From: Acanthaster planci
Taxonomy: Eukaryota > Echinodermata > Asteroidea > Valvatida > Acanthasteridae
DNA: 64,000 bases
Direction: 5' to 3'
Assembly: GCF_001949145.1 (NCBI RefSeq)
Contig: NW_019091381.1
Location: forward strand, 1,905,579 to 1,969,578
In this document: positions 12,911 through 24,177 of the stretch, piece by piece
Numbering within the stretch: position 1 is the stretch's first letter
Layout of the letters: each line of letters opens with the position of its first letter
Translations under genes and position numbers: made by a program
Notes under the pieces: model-generated
What the model was told of the DNA's origin: nothing
Seen by the model: only the letters and a program-made list of their open reading frames with translations
Database searches by the model: none

Positions 12911-14985
12911 TGTCAGGTTGGCTTGCTTGTTTGAATCTGGTTTGCAGGAGTTCCTGCCATTAATGACTGCTGATGGCTTGTTGTGTCTTGTAGTTTTAAA
13001 ATGGTTAATGATGAGATGTGGTCATTGTTGATTTTCCCATTATTGGCCGCCTTCATCTCAAAAGACAACGGATTGTTCCCTGAGGGTTTTTAAGGGTGTA
13101 AAAACCACAGCTCTGTGTTAACACCACATCAAGCTAGTACACTACAGAATCAGCCTATTAGTGTGAAGTTCAAAGTCTGTGTCATGACGACTTCCATTTT
13201 ATTCCCCGTGAGCCACTATCTTTTTTCTCCCATTTCCTTTCTCCGCTCTCCCGGCAGTCCACGCTCTATCCTCACATTCACCGGCTTTTCACACATTTCT
13301 GTTCCTGAACACAAAAGATTTATGGAGTCGGAAGACTGTGCCCTTTTGAATGCCATACATGAAACATTCACATTTCTGTATATACCCCACATGTATTAGT
13401 GTGAATGAATGCAACATGCAAATTGTGGTTGACGGTTTGTAACATTTCTGGCTTTATTTGTCCTTATATTTAGGTAAAGGTCGACAATCACCTGACCAGT
13501 GCTCCCCGGCATCCGGATACTGTACGTGACAATTGATTTTCCTCTAACGTTATTTTATAAAGAAAAATCAAACAAGAAAAAAATCATACACCCATGAAGT
13601 TATTGTAACTTGAGGGTGAGCTGCTAGCACCCATTGGTTTCATCGACACAGTCCCTTCCCATTCCATCCTTATCAGTTGTGAATCCATATCCTGTACTTG
13701 CCTTGTCAAAACAATGCGGACTGGGAAATACTAAGCCAACAAACAGGGACAAAATGGTACGGGAAGTCGTCGTAAGCTAACATTGCCAAACAGGCTGTTA
13801 ACCTTTTGTCCATTTCCATTGCTTCAGTGCTCGTATAACAGCTGGCATAATACTTAGAAGATTATCACTTCACAGTGAATATAACTTTGCGTTTGGTCAC
13901 TTTGGTTACATGTACTATGTAAATTGCAGGAAGAATCTTAAGTGGAAGGAATGACACATTGCTCACTGACTTGTCACACAAGTGTCTGTATCATATCAGT
14001 CCAAATACTTTGCCTGTACTGAACAGCACTGCCACTGTACATGTACGCTGTAATATGCTGTCTTTTTGTGAAGCACACATGGCAGGGGGAGGGGCTATGT
14101 CAAACTCAAGAGGGTAGAAGAGAACATGCCCAATGTGCAGCCATCCTTTGGCTGTGGCTGAAAGTGGCGCTCATGTTCATATGTGTCACCTGCGTATTGT
14201 GGCCGCCAGTGATGCCACAGGCTGCTTTGCATCGCTCGTAGTCACATAATTCTAGCTACATGTACATGTACTTGTAGGCAGCGTCAGATGCCGTGATTGT
14301 TCATTATGAAGTCTGTGTATGGTATGCCTACGCTTGATGACTTCTACACTGTAATTTTGGCTCCGCTTTGTGTACATGTATGTGTAACATGGGATGCAAA
14401 AGAGTGAATAGTTTTGGTCATTGCCGTTTTGCAGCATACATGTAAGTCTCCTGTTTCTGGTGTGGTGTATGCGCTAATGCACGGTCTGTGTAATATGACA
14501 GCACAAATTGATTGGAGAGGCATTGCAAATTATCGCCACTTTGAAGTTACACAGGAAGCAGGAATACTGTAGGATTTATTTTCCATTTTCAGCCCAAAAA
14601 ATGAGTCATCAAATCTTCATCAATGAAAATGTCATTGAATGTTACCGTAACCTTTACTTGCATATCGAGCATGTACCAGTATAGTACATGTACATCCCCG
14701 GAAGATCATTTTAAAAAATATCAGAAACAGACCTTCAGTTGACTGTTGGGCATTCCACAGGAAAGCAAGCCGTGCATTTCAGAAATAAAACACCACAAAT
14801 GGTATTCTGGAAATGAAACACTGTGGCCGGCTGTTTCCAAGAGAGCCCCGCTTTGCCTGTTTTGATGGCAAGTCCAAGAGTCAACTGGAGTCATTGTCTG
14901 CCTAACAAGGCAAGTGAAATCATGCAATTGCAACCTTCCCATGTTCATTAGTACCTTCGGGCTATCGCATAGAGCACACAGCAGC

Positions 14986-15011
14986 GCTCTCTCTCTCTCT
15001 ACTCTCTCTCT
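14986..15011. repeat. CT dinucleotide microsatellite
   Basis: CTCTCTCTCTCT interrupted once by CTA. Confidence 0.85.
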
Positions 15012-15670
15012 GTATTGTGTAAGTTTTGCCTTGCATTTGGAAATTAAACTGGCCCTGACTTGAGGCAACCCAAACAATGAACGTATTGGTTGATATTTTA
15101 CATGTATGTCTAGGTGTATGTATTGACGCCGAATTGGCAAAGAGGCAGTGCCTCATATTGGTTATTTTTATCTGTTACATGTATTATTTGATTTGTTTTT
15201 TCACTTGGCAGTGGCCCACTGTGCACACTTTTCTTTTTCCCCCTTCTGTACTGGTGAACTTGTACATGTATTGTGTTAACATCATGCACATGTTAACGTA
15301 CTTGATGTTGAGTACTCGCCACCATATGCTTGACACGGGTTGTATAAACATGTCAGCCAAGAAGAGTACACAGAGGACCATTCAAAGCTATAACTAGTCC
15401 ATCACACGATAGATCTAGAATGAGAAAAACAGAGAGCCTGAAAATCTCCAATATTTTTCACTGTGGGCCTGCATTTGTTCAAATCATCACCTACCCGATA
15501 TCTTCAAGCACATGTTTACATGTATATGAACATATGTTTCGTATCTGAATTCTGTTGTACAGTTTGGCAGTAAATTTCACCTTGGTTTCAATACCTGATG
15601 TGTACGATGGTAAAATCCAATTACATGCACACATATACATTTGTTTGGTCATGAACATGGAAGGCGGTGA

Positions 15671-15780
15671 AATACCCTTTGAAAGAGTGAAACAAAGGTT
15701 GAAAATAACAGAGACACTGAGGTGCGTTTTGAAGGTCTGTGCCAAACAAATTGATTGAAGCTACCCTTTGAAGAAATTTG
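15671..15780. repeat. Dispersed repeat, copy 1
   Basis: Shares with 33951-34066 an ordered series of words: ACCCTTT, AACAAAGGTTGAAAATAA, ACAGAGACAC, TTTTGAAGGT, ATTGATT, GCTACC, TTGAA, AATTTG. About 110 bases, same orientation. Confidence 0.75.
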
Positions 15781-16831
15781 CCGTTTTTATGATACATGTC
15801 CACGGATGTAGATCAGTGGAATGTAAATGGCACATCTTTTATGTTTCAACCTTTGCTCGTTAAATGGGGAAGAGCCAAACAGTCTGGCACTTACAGGCCC
15901 TCCCAAAACTCCGAATTAGACTGATTGAACCCACAGTATTATTGTTTAATGTGGTAACACATCACTATGACAGCAGGCCAGCAATAAAGATGTTTTATGC
16001 ACGCAAAAATATGGAACTTTATTTCATTGTTCACCAAACTAAGGATAAATTACATATAGTTTTGTGGGGAAAGAGGACCTGCATTTCTAATGTTAAATGC
16101 ATAATGCTGAGCCGAGTCTGACATCCTTTGTAATATACAGTACACGTACATACTGTACGTGAACACACGAAGCCATATTGGGGTGTCAGGCACGTACATG
16201 TGCATCATGTACAAGAATTGGAATTACCAGTAAATGTACAATGTACATGTGCAGATACATGTATATGCAGGTTCCGGACCCCCCTCTGGAAATTGATAAA
16301 TTGGCTGGTGGTTTTCTTGGAAAAGTGAAAGTGGTTGCTTTGAAAGTTTCGGTATTTATTGACCGCAGGGCCAGCTCCTGTGCACTTGCATGTACATGTA
16401 CTTTCTTCGCTTGCTTGTTGGAAAAGCTGTCAAAGAGAGAAATTGTGAAGCAGTTATCTTAAGAAGATGTTGTGTATTTCTTGTACAGGTTGAAGTTTTT
16501 AAATAGAATTTGGAAATTCTGCTTTTGAAACATGGAGCGAGATGATCTGACAATGTTGTTGATTTAATGCACTTCATAATAAATATATGTTGGCTAATAA
16601 CGCCAACTCGCTGTCACAAGACTGAATTACGAAGTACACAGCTACAGTGTGGTTAAGCGGAAGGCATGCAGAGGTCCCTTAGATGGCTGCATAACCACCC
16701 CTGTCTGATCAGGAAGCACAGGTAGAGATTAAAAGTGTTGATTTGTACCGTGGGAAAAACCTAGAAGATCCAAAGAAAAGCCCTTTTGGCACAGAGGAAA
16801 ATCAAACAATAGCTCCATGAACGTATGGCTT

Positions 16832-17060
16832 GGGCCAGGATTGAACCCAGAAGTTCCAGAACCAGGTGAGAAGCAAGCACCCTTCTGCACTTTCCATGCA
16901 TGCCACCTGCAATGGGTCAGGATTGAATCCACAACCAGATGAGAGGCAAACGCTTCATGCACTAGCCATCCATGCCACCTGCAATGGGCCGGGAATCAAA
17001 CATAGGACCAGGTGAGAGGCAAGTGCTTTATGCACTAGCCACCCATGCCACCTGCAGTAG
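16832..17060 (-). repeat. Tandem tRNA-like heads, about three copies of 73 bases
   Basis: The phrase ACCAG(G/A)TGAG recurs at 16861, 16934 and 17007, exactly 73 apart. GGCCAGGATTGAACCC-type segments recur at 16832, 16914 and 16986. In reverse complement each unit reads like a tRNA: GGCTAGTGCAT (A-box region), then GGATTCAATCC (B box). Copies differ by several bases. Confidence 0.7.
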
Positions 17061-17682
17061 GCCAGAAAGCAGATCTTGCACAGGCGGAATGCAATCTTCA
17101 GAAAGGGTGGATGTCTCAACCATGTCTCGTTGACCACCACCAGAAAGACACACATGCTTTTTTACCAGATGGTGGGGACCATGCACATGTTGAAATAATG
17201 GATGTAAGGACTACAAATGTTATCTGGACAAGTGTTTGTCCACACATGTATCTCAGTCCTGACTTGATATTGTCGTGTTCCCCCATATTGGGATTAATTA
17301 ATACCGGGATCAACAATTAAAATCATGGCAGGAAGCAGGACTTTGGGGTGACAGGAAGACTCCGGGTTATTCACAACTTCTTCCTTTGATTATGCACAGT
17401 AGAATAAGTAGCAAGGGTGGCATCCGTTGATTCATGGTAGCGCACAGTATTGCAACTAAGCTTTAAGAGTATCGGGCTATTTACTAGCAGGCAAGGCACA
17501 CGCGTGACGTTTAACAACTGACCACGGGGTGGAAGTTCCGTCAGACGGACTGACCATAACAGGAGTGGTCCGCTAAGGCTCCGCCAGCCACACAGCTGCA
17601 TGTATATGTGCCGGACGAGCATAGGGCTACTTCATGTACCTCGAATCACACAACACTCTGTTGCCCATAACATGTATCGGAC

Positions 17683-17727
17683 CGCACAACAATTCGTGGT
17701 CAGTGTCGCACAACAATGAGTGGTCAG
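17683..17727. repeat. Short direct repeat, 24-base period
   Basis: CGCACAACAATTCGTGGTCAG and CGCACAACAATGAGTGGTCAG start 24 bases apart in a slightly GC-richer stretch (about 17490-18120) that may be an old repeat. Confidence 0.6.
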
Positions 17728-18883
17728 GCCAGGGAGCGAGACAGCAAGAGTGGGGAAGTCCTCGCCTTTTAAAGAGAATTCGGGCTTCTCATACCGTATC
17801 ATGAATAAACATGTATGTATATGCAACTCTTTAGAAGAATAACCAATGAGGACTACCCTGCCACTGTCTCTAAGCAGAGTGTGTGCAAATACAGCATATG
17901 TAATGCGAAATGACGCAACGCTGGTGCAGGTCATGCCCAAGCAGGCTGGCTGCGGTACACGACGGAAGTGTCTCCCGCCCGCATGGCAGGAGGGCGGAGC
18001 AAGAGCAGAGCGGCGACACGCAGGGCAGGTCAATGACTATGCATATTCATGTATGGTCGCAAGGGTCAAATGCGATGCACAACTCTGGCAATCATGCAGC
18101 GAGGCAACACGTGAGATAAGGCTCAACTGCATTCAACAGCATTATACTCAACGATGCTATAGTGATGAAGAAAACTCTTACGCATAAGTGCAACATAGAA
18201 TGAATAACAGTAATTCAGAGATACGCAACAGTATTAACTAAAGAAGTTGTCCCTTTGACATGAGTAGAAAAAAACCAACCCACAAGTACACACGATACAA
18301 AATACTACTGTCTCTTCAGAATGACATGTACTTCAGTGCTTGGATCATTTGTCCGTTAGCAACATTCTGATTCAAGACATGGAGAAGAGTGTACATGTAC
18401 ATGTACATGGCAAGCTACTGGAAATGAAGTACCCCTGAATGTCTGTGAACCTTGAATGAAATAATTAGGAATGACACTTTCCTTCCACGTGATTAATCGC
18501 AAAAGGGAATTCCAAGCACTTAACAGGTTGGGCAAATGTCACCCGTCAGACTTTTTGTTTTTGAATTATTGCCATCCCCACAGACTGCTGCCTTAAAGTA
18601 AACATCTTGGTGAATGTGCAGGTACTTCCTACTCCATACATTTGAGGGTACAAACGGCCCGGTTATGATGAGCCATGCACAGATAAGGACAGATAATGGA
18701 GCTGTGCTCCCATACTGAAGTTGTCCCGATGGGCAGCAATTCATGGAACATGCACATGTAAATCAATTAGGGAAGGATATTGGAGCCCCTGGCATTAGTG
18801 CTATACAGTGTACAATGTACATGTTCATGTCCATGTACAGTACATGTGCATGGGTAGTGTACACAGTTTAAAGATACAGTGTA

Positions 18884-19494
18884 NNNNNNNNNNNNNNNNN
18901 NNNNNNNNNNNNNNNNNNNNNNNNNNNNNNNNNNNNNNNNNNNNNNNNNNNNNNNNNNNNNNNNNNNNNNNNNNNNNNNNNNNNNNNNNNNNNNNNNNNN
19001 NNNNNNNNNNNNNNNNNNNNNNNNNNNNNNNNNNNNNNNNNNNNNNNNNNNNNNNNNNNNNNNNNNNNNNNNNNNNNNNNNNNNNNNNNNNNNNNNNNNN
19101 NNNNNNNNNNNNNNNNNNNNNNNNNNNNNNNNNNNNNNNNNNNNNNNNNNNNNNNNNNNNNNNNNNNNNNNNNNNNNNNNNNNNNNNNNNNNNNNNNNNN
19201 NNNNNNNNNNNNNNNNNNNNNNNNNNNNNNNNNNNNNNNNNNNNNNNNNNNNNNNNNNNNNNNNNNNNNNNNNNNNNNNNNNNNNNNNNNNNNNNNNNNN
19301 NNNNNNNNNNNNNNNNNNNNNNNNNNNNNNNNNNNNNNNNNNNNNNNNNNNNNNNNNNNNNNNNNNNNNNNNNNNNNNNNNNNNNNNNNNNNNNNNNNNN
19401 NNNNNNNNNNNNNNNNNNNNNNNNNNNNNNNNNNNNNNNNNNNNNNNNNNNNNNNNNNNNNNNNNNNNNNNNNNNNNNNNNNNNCATGTACATG
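18884..19494. other. Assembly gap (611 N)
   Basis: Run of N; a single further N is at 20443. Open frames across it are meaningless. Confidence 1.
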
Positions 19495-19568
19495 AACCCA
19501 TGAAGGACATGTTGCACACGTACATGTACTTACATGTACATGTACATGTACTTAATGTACATGTATAC
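19495..19568. repeat. TACATG array at the edge of the assembly gap
   Basis: Repeated ACATGTACATGT words. The left edge of the gap (about 18805-18860) has the same words, so the unsequenced part is probably more of this six-base, self-complementary repeat. Confidence 0.8.
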
Positions 19569-22338
19569 ACACCCTTGTTCATGGAAGTTAAGCAAAAACC
19601 AGAAACACATCCTGGTGGACACATTTTTGTAATGTTTCAGATCCTATCATGAGTTTGTCTTCCCTGATCACCCAATCAATCCCCCTGTCCCCCCCTTCCG
19701 TAACTAAAAATAGATAGCCCCCAGCAATGATACTAGTACATTGTACATATGTATATCAGTAGCATCCATCAAGGCTACAGTTTGAGACTGAATATGGAAG
19801 GATTGCTAAAATTAACCCCTTTGACATTACATGTACAACATGTTGTGTACCAGTAGCACAGGTACGGTAGGTGCATGTTGCTGATTTATTTTTGTAAACT
19901 TTCATTCATGGGTGTAAGGTTACAAATACTGTACATGTACATGTATGTTAATGGGACATGTGGTTTTGTTTTTTTAAATCAAATACATGCTTGCGATGTT
20001 ATGTAAGTTTGTTTCGAAAAATGGAACAGATTTTGCGGTTCGTCAGTCACACGTATGTTGAAAGAACTTCCCGTCTCAGTTGTGCTCAACATTCCCTACT
20101 TTTTTTTCTGTAAATGAACATGTGGAGTGTAAGGCACTAGGAGTCTGAGTTGGGCACCATCAATATTGCCGGTTGTCAGTGTTGAGGTCACAAAGCGTGA
20201 CGTTTCAACACCTATTGAGCATGACTTTTGACAATAATGGAGACCAGACAGCCTGCCTGGCACACTGCACCATGTACATGTACAGTACATTGCTGTGCTG
20301 GCCTGCACATTGCTTAGTGTCTTGGCTCAGCACAAACTCCACAATTGTTAGCCAATTACAAGAAGTGCATTTTGATGACATCAGCTCGTGTGCTGTAAAT
20401 TGTAATTTTTTTTTTGGCAGAGAGTCACTGTGATGGGTGTAANCATGGGGTGTAAAGTTAAACATTTTTTCATCTGTCCGTTTACCTAATGCTTTCAGTG
20501 TCATGCGCGCCCATTGCCAAGTGTTACTGTTCGTGTCGAACATTCACTTTGAAAAAAACAAGGCGCATGGATCGGGAACGGTTGCATGTACCTACATGTA
20601 GGCAGACAAACAATTTTTGTACCATGTACATTTTCACATGTATATACATGTACATGGTACCGGTATGTTCTCTGTACATGTACAGTCTAGTGTTGCAGAT
20701 ATTACATGTACGGTACCTGTACTTTTCCAAAGTCATATTTCAGCTGATTTGACATACCATAACTGTGGGCTGTTTACTACGCTGATGGGATTACAGAAAC
20801 TTTTGGACTGAGCTCTCCAGCTGGCCTATATCTGTGTTCATCTGTTCTGCCCCATTTCCTATGAATCCCAAGTTATTTAACATCTGGAGATACTGTTCAC
20901 CGATATCTTGACTGTAAAAAAAAAAAATTCTTATAAATTGGAACTTGATTCTGTTTGTTCTGTCTGCTGATTAGGTGTTCAAGTCTCACGTCATAATTGT
21001 TTTTGTAATATGTTTATTAAGGTTACCATTTTTGATACAGATACGTGTACGTGTCTGCAGGCACCAGTTGTTTGAAATTTATGGACATGTATCAGGAAGA
21101 TAAAAGCTACTGATATGTCTTTGCTCTGAACAAAATTAGCCTTAGTTTAGAAACCAAATTCTGCTCACATGTGTATGTACATGTATAAACCAAGGTCTTT
21201 TTTTACGTACATGGGTGGTTCTATAAATTGGGCGTCCAACTTGGGGACATTTTGGTGTCCTGTTGCACGTGAAGCCATTCAAATTTTCTTCAGGTAAAAT
21301 TGTAACCACATTATCAAACATTGTGCAGATTGAACTGTATATTGTACAGGTCATAAACAATGTAATCCTGTTTGATCTACAGAATGTGAACAGTACTAAT
21401 ATTAGTTCCATCCAGATAAGCTGAATGGTTTCACCCTTAACAGAACACCTAACTGTCCCCAAGTTGGACCTCTAATTTATATAATCACCCACATACACCT
21501 AGATATCTTGCATAATTTGAACCCATATTGTACATATACATGTACAACTACCCGTACAATGCAAAACTGAGAACCTAACAATATGGGAAAGAGGTGTGGA
21601 AGGTTGTTGCTGAGCTCAGGGCTCTTTTCCTCTCAAATAGAATGAAAAAAAAACGATTGATTAAATTTTGAATCTTTCCTCACATGCAGTGCTTCTGTAA
21701 GCTACATGTACAGTACATGCATATACATACACGTAGAGGCAAAGTTTAATGATGTACATGTACATGTACATGTAAGGACATCCAATTTGGTTTTGGCTAC
21801 ACATACAATATATGTAAACATTCCAGTAATGAAAAAACTCCTGTGTTGATTTTATTTAATTCAACTTATTTTGAAAATTACTGGTACGGTACATTGTGTG
21901 GCGGTTTGCTTGTTGAGTAAGTCCCGTCAATTTCCACGCAGCAAAAAAACAAGAAGACATTGTTACACAAGGTGTAATTTTGTACAGTATCTGAGCCCGA
22001 GTGTCACAGAATACCTTGCACAATGATCAGTGTGGGACCACCAAGCATTCTCCCGCATTATATTGTTCATTGGCACCCGATTGTCAATTGCCAAGGCAGG
22101 GGCGTACATGTGGAACAGATTTTTAATGGAGCGTGGATGTACGCGCTCAAGAAAATGCTCGCAGCTTGGCCGTGCACACGCTCTCTCTGTTGGGGACAGG
22201 AGACAACACTAGTGTACCGCTCTTGTACGGAACAGCACATGTACATGTACAGTGCGCTGTGCATTCACACTAATGGACATTGAAATCTCTACACACAGCT
22301 CAGCACACACAGTCTGGACTGTCTGTATTGCATTACCG

Positions 22339-22355
22339 AGGTCACGGTCGGGTCA
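22339..22355 (+). promoter_or_regulatory. Candidate DR5 retinoic acid response element
   Basis: AGGTCA-CGGTC-GGGTCA: two half-sites that both fit RGGTCA exactly, in the same direction, five bases apart. This is the spacing classically bound by RAR-RXR. It lies about 1.4 kb before RXR exon A. Function is inferred only. Confidence 0.4.
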
Positions 22356-23405
22356 AATCCATGTCTATTTACATGGGGGAACCTGCCTGCAGTGGCCATT
22401 TTGTCTGAGTTCACTGGGCCCTTTTTTTTTTGTCGGCATACTGAAGCAGTGCTCTAGTACATGTACATGTACACTACGGTATCAATGCGGATTTCTTGGG
22501 GGAATAGGATTGAAATTTGAAGCACAGGCAATTTGCCATTAATTGGTATTGTTTGAACATTAATTGTACCCGGTACATGCACCTGTACACATGTTAACAT
22601 GTAGTTGACATGTTAACATGATTGTGTGGTACCCGCTTGTACTAATGTGCATACTGAGTGGGGGGAGCATACATGTACATGTAGGCCTACATTTACAGCA
22701 CATCGATCTGGACATATACATGTAACATACATTTTACATGTAGCGTTTCATGAATTATGCATGTGTGAGATATGAAGTTATTCACACAGTCAGAAAGCTC
22801 TTGATAAAATGTACCTGTATGCCTGTGCATGTGGAGAGTTACATAGAAGAACAGTGCATGTCAATTTATCATTAACAGCTCAGTTTGTACAGGGACAGTG
22901 CTAGTATTTGGGCTAGTAAATGGGGGTATCAATAAATAAGATTGAACAATATTTTGACAAGTACCGGTACATGTACGTGTACTCGTATATGTACCAGTAG
23001 AATGTTAACGAGCATCTGTTATTATTCAAGAGGGAGAGTTTGTTTGATCTGTTCATACTTTTATGTCTATCGGCATATAAATAATATTAATGTACGTATG
23101 CATTTATATTCACACAAATTTTGCACATTTGTACAGACTTTATTTGATTGTTTTTATGTGGTGATAGTCACTGTTTCATGCTGCTTTTACATCATCTTCA
23201 AACCATTTTCACAACCAAAGCGAAACACAAGTCCAAATGTTGCCCATTAACTGTGAATTTGAAAAAAAAACCCAACCCAGGTCTTGTAGGGTACATGTGA
23301 AAGTGATAGAACTGAGTGAGTGTCAGGTGTCAGCTTTTTCCCAGGGGCAGTATATTTTGTTCATCAATGGATACCCTGTAATCCACGGAACACCTGAGTG
23401 AACGG

Positions 23406-23430
23406 ACATGTACATGTACATGTACATGTA
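23406..23430. repeat. Uninterrupted (ACATGT)n array
   Basis: Four six-base units without interruption. Similar runs occur at 9243-9262, 18391-18410 and 21751-21774. Confidence 0.85.
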
Positions 23431-23583
23431 GGAGGGAGGATGTGTGTACATACATGTATACGGTAATGGTCCATGTACATAGGTACATTGCATCAAAAAT
23501 TGTGATTTTGATTTCCAGGGTGTTAGCAATAAAAGCATCATTTTGTGATAGATGTGCATGGTGGGATATTTATGTATAGAGGG

Positions 23584-23693
23584 TTTGCATGGCTGCCATC
23601 TTGCAGGCCAGTGCTTTTGTTCCAGGGGGTTGCACAAAAGGAGGTTTCCCTGTGGAACGGAACAACTGCCTTGCAAGATGGCTACCGTGCAAA
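23584..23693. repeat. Long imperfect hairpin just upstream of RXR exon A
   Basis: The arm at 23584-23608 (TTTGCATGGCTGCCATCTTG...) pairs with 23668-23693 (...CAAGATGGCTACCGTGCAAA), about 22 of 25 positions. An inner stem of 11 bases (GTTCCAGGGGG, 23619, with CCCTGTGGAAC, 23648) continues it. Total about 110 bases. Confidence 0.7.
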
Positions 23694-23775
23694 GCTTCTG
23701 TACTACATGTACACATATACATGTATGTTATACATGTACGTGATTGTAACAGTGTTGTTTGTTATCTTTTTTCAG

Positions 23776-24177
23776 ATTCTATGGGCTCTATATCGTCTAT
23801 CCAGTCACCCACCAGCACCATGGGTTCCCCTCCCCCGATGTCCAACTCTCGCAGCATGGGTTCCCCACCCCTCATCACTTCCCCACCCCCGCTGCATGCA
23901 GGGAGTGGGGGGATGTTGCACTCGCCGGCCATGCAGTCTCCGACCCTCAGCAGCATGGGTGGGTCGGGTGTGTCCTCCGTCTCCTCCCAGCAGGAAGACA
24001 TCAAGCCCTTGATTGGCCCCTCAGGGATCCCCACCCACCCGGTTCCTGGGTCCATGATGTCCCATATCTCCCTGTCGCCATCCTCCATGCTTAGCCAGGG
24101 GGCGCACTCGCCGCTGGGCATGCCCGGCTCGTCACTGAACAAAGGCATCTGTGCTGTCTGCGGAGACAGAGCTTCTG
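23776..24177 (+). CDS. RXR: RXR exon A: A/B region and start of zinc finger 1
   Basis: Starts after a strong acceptor (TTATCTTTTTTCAG, ending at 23775) with two bases completing a split codon. Ends at GCTTCTG before the donor GTAAGG at 24178, phase 1. Encodes a transactivation (AF-1) region rich in Ser, Pro, Met and Gly with the repeated motif SMGSP, then QQEDIKP, which corresponds to the conserved SSEDIKP stretch of vertebrate RXR. It ends with CAVCGDRAS, the first two zinc-binding cysteines. Splitting the first finger just after GDR-SG is the classical RXR intron position. The reading frame is also open upstream of 23776, but that stretch is a hairpin-forming repeat and the acceptor is excellent, so I start the exon here. 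Confidence 0.93.

Larger units (their letters stand above)
1..23775. other. RXR 5' intron and/or 5' flank, no recognised exon
   Basis: AT-rich, non-coding in appearance. Open frames here are short and many are made of TACATGTA repeats (Met/Tyr/His/Val/Cys-rich translations). It must contain or precede the missing first RXR exon(s), since exon A begins inside a codon. I found no ATG-containing exon ending in phase 1 that I would defend. Individual repeats and regulatory candidates are listed separately. Confidence 0.6.

Noticed and set aside
14721-15140. 139-codon - strand open frame
   Set aside because: No motif or family resemblance, no splice context, and it includes a CT microsatellite; chance frame.
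17370-18260. Possible LTR- or DNA-transposon with ends ACAACTTCTT / AAGAAGTTGT
   Set aside because: Ends match for only about ten bases and there is no target duplication or coding content; evidence too thin.
18767-19652. Long open frames across the run of N
   Set aside because: They consist almost wholly of unknown residues; an artefact of the gap.
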